64,000 nucleotides of DNA from Malassezia japonica. Lineage: Eukaryota; Basidiomycota; Malasseziomycetes; Malasseziales; Malasseziaceae. Positions 50,661 to 62,234 of the stretch are shown here, piece after piece. How positions within the stretch are numbered: the stretch's first letter is position 1; each line of letters starts with the position of its first letter. The notes under the pieces are model-generated. The model did not search any database and was not told the DNA's origin. It saw only the letters and a list, made by a program, of their open reading frames with translations. A program made the position numbers and the translations under genes. The stretch is taken from assembly GCF_029542785.1 (NCBI RefSeq), contig NC_083372.1, positions 186,001 through 250,000 on the forward strand, written 5' to 3'.

Positions 50661-53659
50661 ATGGACGAACCCACGGGGGCGCACGAGCATGCGCTGAGCC
50701 GATACGAGCAGACGCTCGAGGCGCTCAACCACGAAACGACCCCACACAGTGGAGGCTACGAGCCCTATGCGCCGCCTGCCGACGCCTCGGTCTACACGTT
50801 GACCGAGGGTGGGCACGATGTGTACGGTCATGCCCACAACCTATCGGCAACGAGCCAGGCGGAACTGCTGGGCGAACATGGATCCACACAAAGCTGGACC
50901 TCGACGCAGGAGCTCGGCGTATACGTGGACCCTGCGTACCAGTACGCAGCCCAAGGCACGTACGCGTACGACCAGGGCACGTACGATCAGGGCACGTACG
51001 ACCAGGGCATGTATCACCAGGGCACGTATACCCAAGGGGAGTATGCACAGCCCGAGTACTATCCGCGCGAACACTATCCGCGCGAGCACTATCCCCAAAG
51101 CTCACCGGCTTATGAATATGCCGTGCACGACCAGCGCATGTCGAACGGGAGCAGCGACCCGCCCCCGAGCTGGAACAGCCACGAGCTGGTGTACGAGGAC
51201 GAAAAGGGTGGCGCCTATGCCACGGAGCCAACCTACGACGGCACCTTGACACACACAGCGGTACCGATGTACGACACGTCGGTGGACATCAACACCGAGC
51301 CCCATATGTTCGAAGCGCAGCCGGCCTACCCTCAGGCCACGACCCATGAAGGTTATGAGGAGAAGCCAGTCGAGTGCGGCACGCTCGTATCGAGCACACA
51401 GCACTTTGGCCCTGCGCCGCCCCGGGGGTGGCAGCAGCGACGACACAATGTCAACCGAAACGTCGCGCTCACGTACGGAAATCTGGTGCTCAACTGCCCG
51501 ATACCGACCAAGCTCGGAACATTTTTGAACCGCCGCGACACGGACGAATTTACGCACATGCGCTACTCAGCAGTGACTTGCGATCCCGACGAGTTTGTCC
51601 AGAACAACTTTACACTTAGGCAAAACATCTACAACCGCCACACGGAGATTTTTATCGGTGTGACGATGTACAATGAGGACGAGCACCTGTTCTGCAGGAC
51701 GCTGCATGGTGTGATGAAGAACATTGCGCATCTCTGTACGCGTAACAAGAGCCGCGTGTGGGGCGATGGCAGCTGGAACAAGGTGGTCGTCGGTATCATT
51801 TCCGACGGTCGCAAAAATATCCATCCCCGTGTGCTCGACTGCCTCTCGGCGCTGGGTGTATACCAGGAAGGCGTTGCGAAGAACATGGTCGACAACAAGG
51901 AAGTTACGGCGCATGTCTACGAATATACCACGCAGCTCTCGCTCGACTCCAAGACGCAGTTCCGTGGCGCAGAGAAGGGCATGGTCCCGGTGCAAATTTT
52001 GTTCTGCCTGAAGGAAAAGAACGCGAAGAAGATCAATTCACACCGCTGGTTCTTCAATGCATTTTCGCGCGTTCTTCAGCCGAACGTTTGTGTCCTCTTG
52101 GACGTGGGTACCAAGCCGGAGCACAAGTCGATCTACTCGCTTTGGAAGAGCTTTGACCGTAACTCAAACGTCGCGGGTGCTTGCGGTGAGATCACTGTGG
52201 ACACGGGTGGAAAAGCGGGCCTGGGCTTGGGCTTGCTGAACCCCCTCGTTGCAGCGCAAAACTTTGAGTACAAGATCAGCAATATCCTGGACAAGACACT
52301 CGAGTCGGTGTTTGGCTACATTTCCGTGCTGCCAGGCGCATTCAGTGGTACGTTTTTTCTTCTTCTGACCCAGCCTATCGCTACATTGCCTTGCTCGACG
52401 ACCCGGTGACCGGAAAGGGGCCGCTCGCGTCCTACTTCAAGGGCGAGTTCCTGCATGGTGGAGACGCCGATGTCTTTACGTCCAACATGTACCTCGCTGA
52501 GGACCGCATTCTCTGCTTTGAGCTCGCGGCCAAGGCCAACTCAAACTGGGTCATGAAGTACGTTAGCTCCGCGCAGGGCGTCACCGACGTGCCGAACCGA
52601 CTGCCCGAATTTATCAGCCAGCGTCGGCGTTGGCTGAACGGTGCCTTTTTCTCGGCAGTGTACTCCTTGACGCATGCATTCCAGTACAGCAAGACGGCCC
52701 ACTCGGGCTGGCGGAAGATGACGCTCGTCTTTGCCACGTTCTACTCATTCCTGAACATGCTCATTGCCTGGTTCGGCGTTGCTAACTTTTACATCTTCTT
52801 CCGCGTGCTTACCAAAGGCTTGGAGAACAAGTCGTTTGGGTTCGAGGGCATTGGCATCCTGAACGAAGTTTTGCACTTTATTTATGTTGGCACGCTGGTC
52901 GCGTGCTTTATCCTTGCACTGGGCAATCGGCCCCAGGGTAGCACTTGGAAGTACACCGCGGTTGTGGCAATCTTTGCTTTGTTGACCATGTACATGCTGG
53001 CGGCTGGCGTCTTGTGCATTATCAAGTTGTTCCAAGGCGACCACAGTTCTACCTTTGCTCAGATGGTGGTGAGTCTGGTAGCGACCTATGGCGTGTACAT
53101 CGTCGCCTCCATCTTTGCATTGGACCCTCTGCACCTGATTACAAGCAGCTTGCAGTACTTTATCTTCACGCCGACTTATATCAACGTGCTAAACATTTAC
53201 GCGTTCTGCAACTTGCACGACATCTCTTGGGGTACCAAGGGTGACTCGGCCGCGCCACGGGACCTCGGCAAGGTCACGTCGACGGGACAAGGCATGGCTG
53301 AAGTGTCGCTGCCATCGGCACAGGCAGACATCGACACGACCTACGAAGAGGCCCTGATGAATCTTCGCGAGCACCGCGTGGTCATCCAGGGCTCTGGCGG
53401 TGCGGATAAAGAGGCGACCAAGAAGCTGGACTACTACAAAAACATCCGCACCAATGTGTTGCTGGTGTGGTGTCTGTCGAATGCGCTCCTGGCCGGAATT
53501 ATCCTCGATACAGAGCTCACCGGGACATTTAATCCGCAAGAGGGCAACACGCGGACCCGAGTTTACGTCCTGGTGATTCTTGTGTTTGTGGCGGTGATGA
53601 GTGGTATCCGATTCATCGGGTCTACCTTGTATTTAATGTTGCGGTTCATTAATGGTTGA
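50661..53659 (+). CDS. Chitin synthase (division 1, class I-III type)
   Basis: This encodes a 990-residue plasma-membrane glycosyltransferase that polymerises UDP-GlcNAc into chitin. Exon 1 is 50661..52347 and exon 2 is 52374..53659, with a 26-nt intron. The first ~270 residues are hydrophilic, with a short Tyr/Gln/Gly repeat ([15 protein letters not shown]). The catalytic domain shows [51 protein letters not shown], the acidic [11 protein letters not shown] and the QRRRW box in [13 protein letters not shown]. At least seven transmembrane helices follow. The absence of a myosin head or cytochrome-b5 domain excludes classes IV-VII. It converges on the Aurora kinase gene with an 18-bp gap. Confidence 0.95.
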
Positions 53660-53677
53660 GATACGAGCATATAGAAA

Positions 53678-55117
53678 CTATACCTTTTCAGGACAGAAAC
53701 GCGCAGCGCGAATATGCGCTTCGGGATCGTGACGCATAATCCAGGGGTGCCGGAGCACCTTGGACAGCGGCAGACGCTCCGCGGGGTTGTACTTGAGAAG
53801 CTGGGTTAGACAAGGTGACGTACCGAGCGGACCAGGTCCTTGGCTTCCTCGCTAAAGTGCGACGGTATATGGAGATCCACAGATGCAATGCGCTTGTATG
53901 TCGCTGGGTCAGAAAACAAAATACGCACTTTGCACCGCTTTCAGGTCCTCAAAGGGCGGAACCCCTTCCAAAAACTCATAAGTCAGAACGCCCATGGCCC
54001 AGAGATCCACGGCACCGCTGTGTTTCTTGCCTTCCACCATCTCGGGAGGGAGATAGTCCAGTGTACCACACAGCGTGCCGCGGCAGTTACCGGGCGCGTG
54101 CACACTCCATCCAAAGTCGGCAATCTTGACTTCGCCACGAATACCGACCAAGAGGTTCTCAGGCTTGATGTCGCGGTGGATAATGTGCTTAGAGTGCAGG
54201 TATTGAAGCGCATCGGCGATTTGAGAAATGTAGCGTGCCGCGGTCCGCTCGTCGAAACGACGGTCGGGGATCTTGGACAGGATCTTGAAGAGCTCGCCAC
54301 GCCCGGCAAACTCGAGCATCATAAAGATACGGCCCTGGTCGTGGAAGTACCCAAACATACGCAGGACGTTGGGGTGGCGCAGGTTCATCTGGATTTCAAT
54401 CTCGCGACGCAGCTGCAGATCCACCTTGTTTTCCATGAGCTCCTTCTTGTAGACGCACTTGAGCGCCACGACATAGCCTTGGTTGTTGAGTTTGGACGAG
54501 GTCGCGGCCTTGGTTCGCGCCAGGTATACACGTCCAAACTTGCCCTTCCCGAGTGGACGGCCAATCTCAAACTGCGACAAGCTCCATTGGCGAGTCGGCT
54601 GGTGAGACAAGCCGTCCATGGACGAGTCCATAGCAAGCGTGTCGCTGTCTCCACTTGTCTTGGCCGAGGTATTTCGCCGGCCCTTGTTCTCGTCACGCTC
54701 AAGACCACCATCGTAACGTCCGAGGTCGAATTGGGGCTCTTGAGTGTGCGTACGCGGCACGGCATGCGCCGTCTTTTTCTCCTCGCGCGGTGGAGGCCGC
54801 GTCGAGGACAGGCTGGGTGTGCGCACGACCCTCTTTTCGGTCGAAGTAGGTGCAGGCACATTTCCAACAGCATGCTTCGACGTCAAGGGAGCACGCGGGG
54901 CAATCTTGCCATCCATGCTTGCCACCATCTTGAGAGGACGAGGCTGAAAGGGTTTATGGGCCGCTTTCTGCTGCTGAGCCGCGAGCCACGTCGCGTTGGT
55001 CAGTGCCGTTGCTCCACCAGCACCATTCGATGCATTTGTGTTGGATTTGTCGTGTCCCGACAGGGACATCGACGTCATGCGCGCCTCCAGGCCGCCTGGC
55101 GTCTCGGAGCCGGACAT
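53678..55117 (-). CDS. IPL1: Aurora kinase (Ipl1/Ark1)
   Basis: This encodes a 463-residue mitotic Ser/Thr kinase, the catalytic subunit of the chromosomal passenger complex. Exons are 53929..55117, 53824..53903 and 53678..53800, with introns of 25 and 23 nt. A ~175-residue disordered N terminus precedes the kinase domain: [19 protein letters not shown] (Gly loop), [12 protein letters not shown] (catalytic Lys), [24 protein letters not shown] and the activation loop [15 protein letters not shown] with its Thr. The last two exons supply [20 protein letters not shown] and [20 protein letters not shown], both typical Aurora C-lobe sequences. FGWSVHAP and the short [10 protein letters not shown] loop separate it from Polo or PKA kinases. 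Confidence 0.96.
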
Positions 55118-55145
55118 GGTCCAAGAACAACACCGCGACGCGGTG

Positions 55146-55153
55146 TCACGTGA
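55146..55153. promoter_or_regulatory. TCACGTGA palindrome between Aurora kinase and CCDC25
   Basis: A perfect palindrome near the centre of a 74-bp divergent promoter, 29 bp from the Aurora start and 39 bp from the CCDC25 start. Function is inferred. Confidence 0.5.
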
Positions 55154-55191
55154 CTGTCCTCAAAACGGAGCGCACGAGCCGCCTGAGGGGT

Positions 55192-56031
55192 ATGGTGCTC
55201 TTTTTCCAGTCGGCGGGTGCGTAGTAGCGACTGACGCAGCGGTCGACCCGCCCGCGACCATTTACATGGGACGCGACAAGGTCGAGAGTATGTGATCGAA
55301 ACTGACGCAGATGAGGAGCTGTTGCGGCACGGTCTCCCAGAGGTAGGTCCCGAAGCTCATTCAGGATGTGTGGTTCCACGTAGACAAGGTACGTCGCGAG
55401 ACTAACGCAGCTCTCTTCTGCACACGTGTATCTTCGGATGCCCGAGTCTATGGAATGGACTGCGATCCCCGAGCCGCTTTTGCAGGATTGTTCGCAGCTG
55501 GTGAAGGCGAACTCGATCGAAGGTGCGTGGTTTCGCTTACGCAGGCAATAAGAAGGATAATATCACGATCATCTACACCCCCCACAGCAATGTCAAGGTA
55601 TGCGAGCCTACTAATCCAGAAAACTGGTGATATGGCCGTCGGTGCCGTGACCTTTTTCAACGACCGCTTGGTGAAGCGTTACTATGTCAAAGAGCGCCAG
55701 AACGCGATTGTCAACCGGCTGAACAAGACGCGCGTCGAGCGCAAGGTCGACTTTGAAGAGGAGCGCCAGGAGCGCGAGCGTGCGCTTGGCCGCAAAAAGA
55801 AAGACTTTGCGAATGCTCAGAAAAAAGAGACGCTCGAAGCTAAGCGCCGGTACCAAGAAGAGGCGGCGGCGCGCGACTACTCGCACTGTACGTTTCCATG
55901 CTTATCCAGTGTACTCCGAAGAAGCCGTCGCTGAGCAGCACCGTGTTGAAGAGCGCCGTGCGCGCCTGAAAGCTGCTACCGGCAACGACGAGGAAGACGA
56001 AGGCGAAGCGAGCGACGACTCGTTTATGTAG
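55192..56031 (+). CDS. CCDC25-like protein (NFACT-R domain), eight exons
   Basis: This encodes a 227-residue NFACT-R domain protein of the CCDC25 family; the human member is a membrane DNA sensor, while fungal roles are unclear. Exons are 55192..55216, 55240..55287, 55311..55342, 55365..55388, 55411..55522, 55545..55597, 55620..55887 and 55910..56031. All seven introns are 22-23 nt and four internal or first exons are 24-48 nt. The spliced product reads [60 protein letters not shown] and KKTGDMAVGAVTFFNDRLVK, all family hallmarks in the right order. A charged coiled coil and an acidic tail (GEASDDSFM) follow. No contiguous frame covers the domain, so simple gene finders would miss its N-terminal half. 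Confidence 0.95.
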
Positions 56032-56078
56032 TCCTCTCTATGCTTATGTAGCGACAACCTGACCACCGAGGAAAGTTT

Positions 56079-56183
56079 GGCAAGATGGCCGAGTGGTTAA
56101 GGCGGTGGCCTGCTAAACGCACGACGATTTAGTCGGTAAGCCATTGGGTTCTGCCCGCGTGAGTTCGAATCTCATTCTTGTCG
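56079..56183 (+). tRNA. tRNA-Ser (anticodon GCT) with a 23-nt intron
   Basis: A type II cloverleaf with acceptor GGCAAGA/TCTTGTC, discriminator G, D-arm GCC...GGC, anticodon stem GTGGC/GCCAT, long variable arm (TGGGTTCTGCCCGC) and T-arm GTGAG-TTCGAAT-CTCAT. The anticodon GCT is at 56112..56114. A 23-nt intron (56116..56138) sits one base 3' of the anticodon. The gene lies 47 bp after the CCDC25 stop and 123 bp before the stop of the convergent TMEM254-like gene. Confidence 0.93.
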
Positions 56184-56185
56184 AA

Positions 56186-56190
56186 TTTTT
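56186..56190 (+). terminator. RNA polymerase III terminator of tRNA-Ser
   Basis: A run of five T begins three bases after the discriminator base of tRNA-Ser. Confidence 0.8.
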
Positions 56191-56306
56191 GCTTTCCGCC
56201 GTTTTGGGCCTGGGTGGGGAGCACGACCGCGCTTCTTTTATTTTGTACGGAGAGCGAAGCATTTGAGTCTATTAAATTTACCAGATGCCGTTGTTGACCG
56301 CTGCTG

Positions 56307-56650
56307 TCAGCGCTGTATAGCAAACGTACCACCGAACGAAATCCACGACGGGAAGCCGACAACAAAGGTGGTGACGACCCACTTGAGCTGACATTAGCAA
56401 CACTCCAACGTACGCCGACAAGGGGCGACGAGCCACGCTTGATGTTCACCACGAGCATAGCGAGCGCCTCGGCAATGTGCACGGACACCGTGAGCTTGCG
56501 AAGGATGTCGAGCGTACGCGCACCACCCACAGCGTTGCGGATGCGCGAGCCGAGCGTACCGACCGAGGCCTGGTCGACGTACAGGAAAAAGGCCAGCAGG
56601 AGGATCGTCTGCCAGCTGTCCTGGGGAAACTTGTACTGAATCGCGTTCAT
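56307..56650 (-). CDS. TMEM254-like small membrane protein (DUF4499)
   Basis: This encodes a 105-residue protein in two exons, 56414..56650 and 56307..56387, with a 26-nt intron. Three hydrophobic segments are visible: TILLLAFFLYVDQA, the helix around VHIAEALAMLVVNI, and LKWVVTTFVVGFPSW after the splice. The HxxEAL...KRG...LKW...F..G pattern resembles animal TMEM254 and fungal DUF4499 proteins, whose role is unknown. Without splicing the frame runs on for ~90 unrelated residues into the tRNA-Ser gene; with splicing it ends SFGGTFAIQR and a stop. The start is 95 bp from the divergent ALG5 start. Confidence 0.75.
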
Positions 56651-56745
56651 GGTCGTCTGTGCGGAACGCCCTCCTATCCAATGCCACGTGGGACAACGCA
56701 CGGGCGCACGCCTCGTGGCACCCTGTGAACGTTCGCGCGACGACG

Positions 56746-58048
56746 ATGGCCGCTCCGTGTTGCGGCGGCGGTGGTGTTGTTGCTGGATCGGATGGGTCTG
56801 TATGGTCCTATATCATTGGTATTGCGCTAGCATGCCTTACCGTGGCGCCTGCGCGCGTGATGGTCATAACGGTAGCCCTCACAGTGCTTGTGGTATGTTG
56901 ATCTTCTCATGTAGCCCTATCTTGCGCTTGTTGTAATGAGTCCTGGGCAGCTGCATACGACCGCCGCTGAGCGCATGTATACGAGTCCTGAGCACAAGGT
57001 GCCTGTACCTCTTCCTACTCTCAGTGTGCCCGAGGAGGTGCAACTCTCGGTGGTTGTGCCCATGTACAACGAAGAGAAGCGTCTGCCCACGATGCTGGAT
57101 GAGGCGCTTTCGTGGCTGGAGCAGGTGCGCTCGAGCAAAGAGTCGCTTTCGGGGCTATCAGAGAAGGAAGGCGCAGCATCGGCGCTCACAGGTCCGCTCC
57201 TTACCTATGAGCTGTTGCTTGTGGATGACGGGTCGAAGGACTCGACGTACGATGTCGCGATGACCTATGCGAAAGAGCGCTCTCTCCCTACCGGAGCCTC
57301 TCTGCGTATCACGCAGTTACATACGAACCGCGGCAAAGGTGCAGCGGTGCGTCATGGCGTGCTGCACAGCCGCGGCGCCTTTATCCTCTTTGCCGATGCC
57401 GACGGCGCGACGCGCTTTTCCGACCTGCGCGTCTTGTCGCGTGAGATGACGCGCATTCTTACCGAAAAAGGCCATGGCGTTGTGGTCGGCTCGCGCGCGC
57501 ACCTTGTTACGTCCGAGGCCGTCGTGAAGCGGAGCATGCTGCGCAACTTGCTGATGCGCGGCTTCCACCTCCTTCTTTCGATTCTCATGCGACCTCCGAG
57601 CATTGAAAAGATGTACCACCACGCTGTGGATGCCGTCGTTCCCCAGTTTCTTCGAGCAACAAGTCATGGTACTGTCACAACTCTGGCGCAACAGCCCGAG
57701 ATCAAGGATACCCAGTGCGGCTTCAAGATGTTTTCGCGCGCGACGGCCGCCCACATCTTCCCCCTTGCGCACATCGACCGCTGGATCTTTGATGTGGAGC
57801 TCCTCCTGCTCGCAGAGATGGCATCTCGTGCAAGTGCTGCACAGCACGCACTGCGCTCGCCCCAGGATAGCAGCAAGGACGCCCTGCTGCGCCTCCCGCT
57901 CCCGATCGCCGAGGTGGCCGTGCACTGGACCGAGATTGACGGCTCCAAGATCTCGCTCCTGACCGACTCGCTGCGCATGGGCCGCGATCTGGTGATTATA
58001 CGTCTGAACTATGCGCTTGGACGGTGGCGCGCGCCGTCGAGTCTATAG
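56746..58048 (+). CDS. ALG5: Dolichyl-phosphate beta-glucosyltransferase Alg5
   Basis: This encodes a 426-residue ER membrane GT2-family enzyme that makes dolichyl-phosphate-glucose, the donor for the last steps of N-glycan precursor assembly. Exon 1 is 56746..56892, exon 2 is 56915..58048, and the intron is 22 nt. The splice fuses the two halves of an N-terminal anchor helix (MVITVALTVLV + PYLALVVM). The catalytic domain begins QLSVVVPMYNEEKRLP; LLLVDDGSKDSTYDVA and the metal-binding ILFADADGATRFSDL follow. IKDTQCGFKMFSRATAAHIF and HIDRWIFDVELLLLAEM are specific to Alg5 and distinguish it from Dpm1. Confidence 0.96.
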
Positions 58049-58134
58049 GCAGGTAACCGTTGACGCGTCCGCTGCGCCCGTCCGAGGGCCCAACGCGCCT
58101 CCACATGTGGAGATTCGGCCGCAGCGTGGAGGGA

Positions 58135-58142
58135 TCACGTGA
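58135..58142. promoter_or_regulatory. TCACGTGA palindrome upstream of SIN3
   Basis: A perfect palindrome about 107 bp upstream of the SIN3 ATG, in the 200-bp spacer after ALG5. Function is inferred from recurrence. Confidence 0.5.
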
Positions 58143-58248
58143 CCGGGCTTTGACCCCGGGCGCGCGGCACTTCGCAGCTTGCATCAGTGCCTGTGCGGCT
58201 GAGACGTTGCGTGGATAGCGAGGAGCGGGCTCCCACTCGCAAAGCACC

Positions 58249-61200
58249 ATGGTACGTGGATTATCTTACGCAGGCGACTCTCAATGTACGGGATGCACTC
58301 TCGTACCTCGACCAGGTCAAGGTGCAGTTCACCGACCACCCCGATGTCTACAACCGTTTTCTGGATATCATGAAAGACGTGCGTATCCCCACTAATCCAG
58401 TTCAAAAGCCAAGCGATCGACACTCCTGGTGTCATTGAACGTGTGTCGACCCTGTTCCGTGGTCAGCCGAGCTTGATCCAGGGTTTCAACACCTTCCTTC
58501 CGCCGGGCTACCGCATCGAATGCAGCGTCGACCAGAACGACGCGAATATGATCACGGTCACCACCCCGTCTGGAACCACGACACAGACTCTCGGCGGGCA
58601 TGGGATTGCGGGTGCAATTAGCCGCATGAATAAGGGCGAAGGTGCGCCGCCGCCGCCGCTGCCGCATGGGCCCGGCCCCCACGATGCCAAGAGTCGGCAT
58701 CACGGCGGCCCCCCGGGCCCATACGGCGGTCTCCCCCCCCAGGGCATGGAGTACGATCCCCGCCGCGGTCCGCCGCCGCACGAGCGCCCTCCGCCGATGA
58801 ACGGCCGCGCGCCGTCGCCTGGCGCGATGCCGATGAACGCGCCGATGGGCTACAATCCTCCTCCTGCGCCGTACGAGCAGGGCCGCGCCCCTCCCGAGGC
58901 AGCGCGTCCGCCGGTGGAATTCAACCATGCGATCAACTATGTGAACAAGATCAAGCAGCGCTTTGCAGGCGACCCAGACACCTACAAGCAGTTCCTCGAG
59001 ATTTTGCAGACCTACCAGAAAGAGCAGCGCCCTATTCACGAGGTGTACGGCCAAGTGACGCACCTCTTTGACCATGCGCAGGACCTCTTGGACGAGTTCA
59101 AGCAATTCCTCCCGGATACCGGCGGCCCCGGCGGCGGCCTGTTTGGCATGCTGGGCCACGTCACAAACGGCATGGGACCCCAGTCCGAGATGCCCAGCAT
59201 GCCCGCGTATGAGCCGCTTCCTCCTCGGCACAGCGGCCCTGCGCCGGGTGGCCGCAAGAAGCGGAGTGCGAGCGGCGTCGAGGATGTCCCTCTGCCGCCC
59301 GAGCCGCATGCGCCGGTGCCGCCCGGCAAGCCCGTGTCGCGCAGCAAGCGCAGCAAGCACGGCAAGACGGACAGCATCCCCCGCGGCCCGCCGTACATGC
59401 AAGGCGTTCCCCCCGGCGAGATGCACGAGATGTACCCTCCCGTGCAGCCCGGTGTGCCGCCGTACGATGCGCTTCCGCCGGACGCGCCTGGCTACCTCCC
59501 TCCCGGGATGTACGAGATGCCGCCCTACCTCCCCCCCCAGGCGATGGGCGGCAACGTGGTGCAGCTCCCCCATATGGCGTCGATCGACGAGGTGGCATTC
59601 TTCGAGCGTGTCAAGAAGCACATTGACGACCGTGCGACCTACCTCGACTTCCTCAAGCTGCTGAACCTCTACACGCAGGATGTAATTGACGTTGCGACGC
59701 TCGTCGACCGTGTCTCGCTCTTTTTGGGCGGCCAGCCCGAGCTGCTGTCGGCGTTCAAGGCTCTCTGTGGATACGATATGGGCAAGCACGGCTGGCTCGA
59801 GAACGAGGAGCCGGTGCTTGAGAATGTGCCTGCGCTCGAACGCGAGCGTGTGGACCTGAGCAACCAGCGTTCCTACGGCCCGTCCTACCGCCGCCTGCCA
59901 GACTCGGAGGTGAACCTGGCGTGCTCGGGCCGCGACCCCCTCTGCTGGGAGGTGCTGAACGACGCATGGGTGTCGCATCCCACGTGGGCGAGCGAGGGCG
60001 AGTCGTTCAATCCGCACAAGAAGAACGTGTACGAGGATGCGCTGTACCGCTCGGAAGAGGAGCGCCACGAGTACGACTACCACATCGAGGCGAATTTGCG
60101 CACCATTGCGCTGCTCGAGCCGATCGCCGCGCGCATTGCGATCATGGACCCCGAGGAGCGCGCGAGCTTCCGCCTGAAACCCGGGCTGGGTGGCCAAAGC
60201 AAGAGCATCTACCAGCGCATCATCAAGAAGGTCTATGGGCGGAACCACGGCGTGGAGGTCATTGCCGCGCTGCACGACAACCCCTGCGTGGCCGTGCCGG
60301 TGGTCCTTGCGCGTCTGAAGCAAAAAGACGAGGAGTGGAAGCGTGCGCAGCGTGAGTGGAACAAGGTCTGGCGCGAGGTCGACGCGCGCAACTTTTACAA
60401 GGCGCTCGACCACCAGGGCGTCAACTTCAAGAGCACGGACAAGAAAACCATTACCACGAAAGCATTTGTCAACGAGATCGAGACGCTGCGCACCGCACAG
60501 CACCAGCGCCGCCTGGCGCTGGACCCCAGCCTGCCTGCGCTTGCACCTCGCTTCCAGCTCGCGTACGAGATGAACGACGGCCAGGTGCTCGCCGACCTGC
60601 TGCGCCTTTCTGTCCACTTTATGGACCGCTCCTCGTCAGGCTTTAGCGCGCACGACCGCGAGCGCGTCGACGCGACCTTCCGTGCGCTGCTGCCGCGCCT
60701 GCTCAACACGAGCCCCGAGACGTTTGCGACGCTCGTCGCGCGCAAGCACGACGACGACGAGCAGAGCATTGCGGAGGACGACGAGGAGGCGAGCGAGTCG
60801 GACGTGTCCCGCGGACGTGGGCGCAAAGGCGGCGACTTGCGCCGCGCGGCGCTGCGCAACAATGCCGAGGCGAGTACGCGTGATGAGGAGCGCGGCGCGC
60901 CTGCCTCTACGTGGCACATCAACACGTCGGCGGCCGCGCTGCCGAACCGCGAGGCGGCGCAGGTCCCCGATGTGGTCGACCTCTTTGCGAATACGACAAT
61001 CTATGTCTTTGTGCGTCTGCTGCAGCTGCTCTATGCGCGTCTCGCCGGCCTGAAGCAGGCCGCAAAAGACATGGCCGAGAGCACGCCCGAGAGCTGGACC
61101 AAGATCAATCCCCTTGCTGCGGAGCTGGGCCTGATAGACACGGCGACGGGCCCTGCCGGCGTCGTGAGCGCGATTGCCGCGTCGCTGGCGCCGCGCCCGG

Positions 61201-62183
61201 ACGCGGACGCGGCGCTCCCGCCCAGCGAGCAGGCGGTGATGCAGCTGAACCCCGCGCAGTACTACGATGTGCTGATGGAGCTAATTGCGCGTCTCTTTGA
61301 CCACGAGATCGACCAGGCGGGCTACGAAGAGAGCGTGCGCTTCATGTACGGCACGCATGGCTACCCTGCCATGACCCTCGACAAGGTGGTGCACGCGTTT
61401 GTGAAAGGCGCGCTGACGATCGCATCTGATGCCAAGTGCCAGGAGCTGCTCGGCATCTTTGACCAGACGCACCAGGCGCTGAATGCGATCCGCAGCGGCA
61501 CACAAGAGGCGAGCGGCGAGACGCGCGACGTGCAGCTGTACAAGCGGCTCATTGCGAGCCGTATGGACGCTGAGCAGGTCGTCGGCCGCGACGATCACCT
61601 GTACAGGATCGAGATGGTGCCGCTACAGGCGGCCGGCGACGGCGTTCCTCCCCAGTCGATGCACATCCAGCTTCTGTCGCACGACGACCTCACGCTCGAG
61701 GACCCCAAGGACGAGGAGCAGCGCTGGCTGCAGTACATTGCCTCGTACTGCCTGTACGCACCAACCGAGGGCCTGCCGTCCGAGACGGTGGCCCCGCTTT
61801 TGAAGCGCAACTTGCCCGCGCAGCCGGATGCGGCGGACGAGGAGGGTACGCAGTATGTTGTGCGCAATGGACTGGACATCCGCGTCTGCTTGCGCACCTA
61901 CCGCCTCTTCTTTGTGCAGGGCACCGAGGACGTGTTTGCGCGCAAGCGCCCCGCTACGGACGCGGCAGCGCACGCAGCCTCCCAAGAACAGAGCCGCAGC
62001 AAGCGCTGGCACGCATGGCTCGCGGCGCGGCGTGAAGTCATCGATGCGCCCGAGCCCACGCAGGACGCACCCGAGCAGGAGCGCGAGGACGCTGCCGCGG
62101 GCGAAGCGCCCGCCGGCGCGCCGCCCGTGCCCGGCGCCGAGGCGCCGAGCGCAGAAGCGTCCGATCTGAAGCACGAGCCGTAG
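58249..62183 (+). CDS. SIN3: Sin3 histone deacetylase complex scaffold
   Basis: This encodes a 1296-residue transcriptional co-repressor scaffold. The exons are 58249..58251 (the ATG alone), 58274..58378 and 58401..62183, with two 22-nt introns. An in-frame TAG lies 33 bases upstream of the ATG, so the isolated ATG is the only start in this frame. Three PAH domains are visible: [18 protein letters not shown] (PAH1, ~2-65), [18 protein letters not shown] (PAH2, ~205-275) and [20 protein letters not shown] (PAH3, ~430-490). The histone-deacetylase interaction domain starts at [20 protein letters not shown] and includes [16 protein letters not shown]. The C-terminal Sin3a-like region includes [20 protein letters not shown]. 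The linkers are Pro/Gly-rich. Confidence 0.95.
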
Positions 62184-62234
62184 CATCATGATTCGCCTAG
62201 GCTATTGAGAAGCGTCTACATCTACAGTGGTCGA

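Noticed and set aside
56129..56306. Extension of the TMEM254-like frame into the tRNA-Ser gene
   Set aside because: It results from ignoring the 26-nt intron at 56388..56413. The spliced reading ends at 56307 with a membrane helix typical of the family.
58392..60617. 741-codon open frame antisense to SIN3
   Set aside because: Same cause: it mirrors the PAH and HID coding sequence and shows no recognisable domain.
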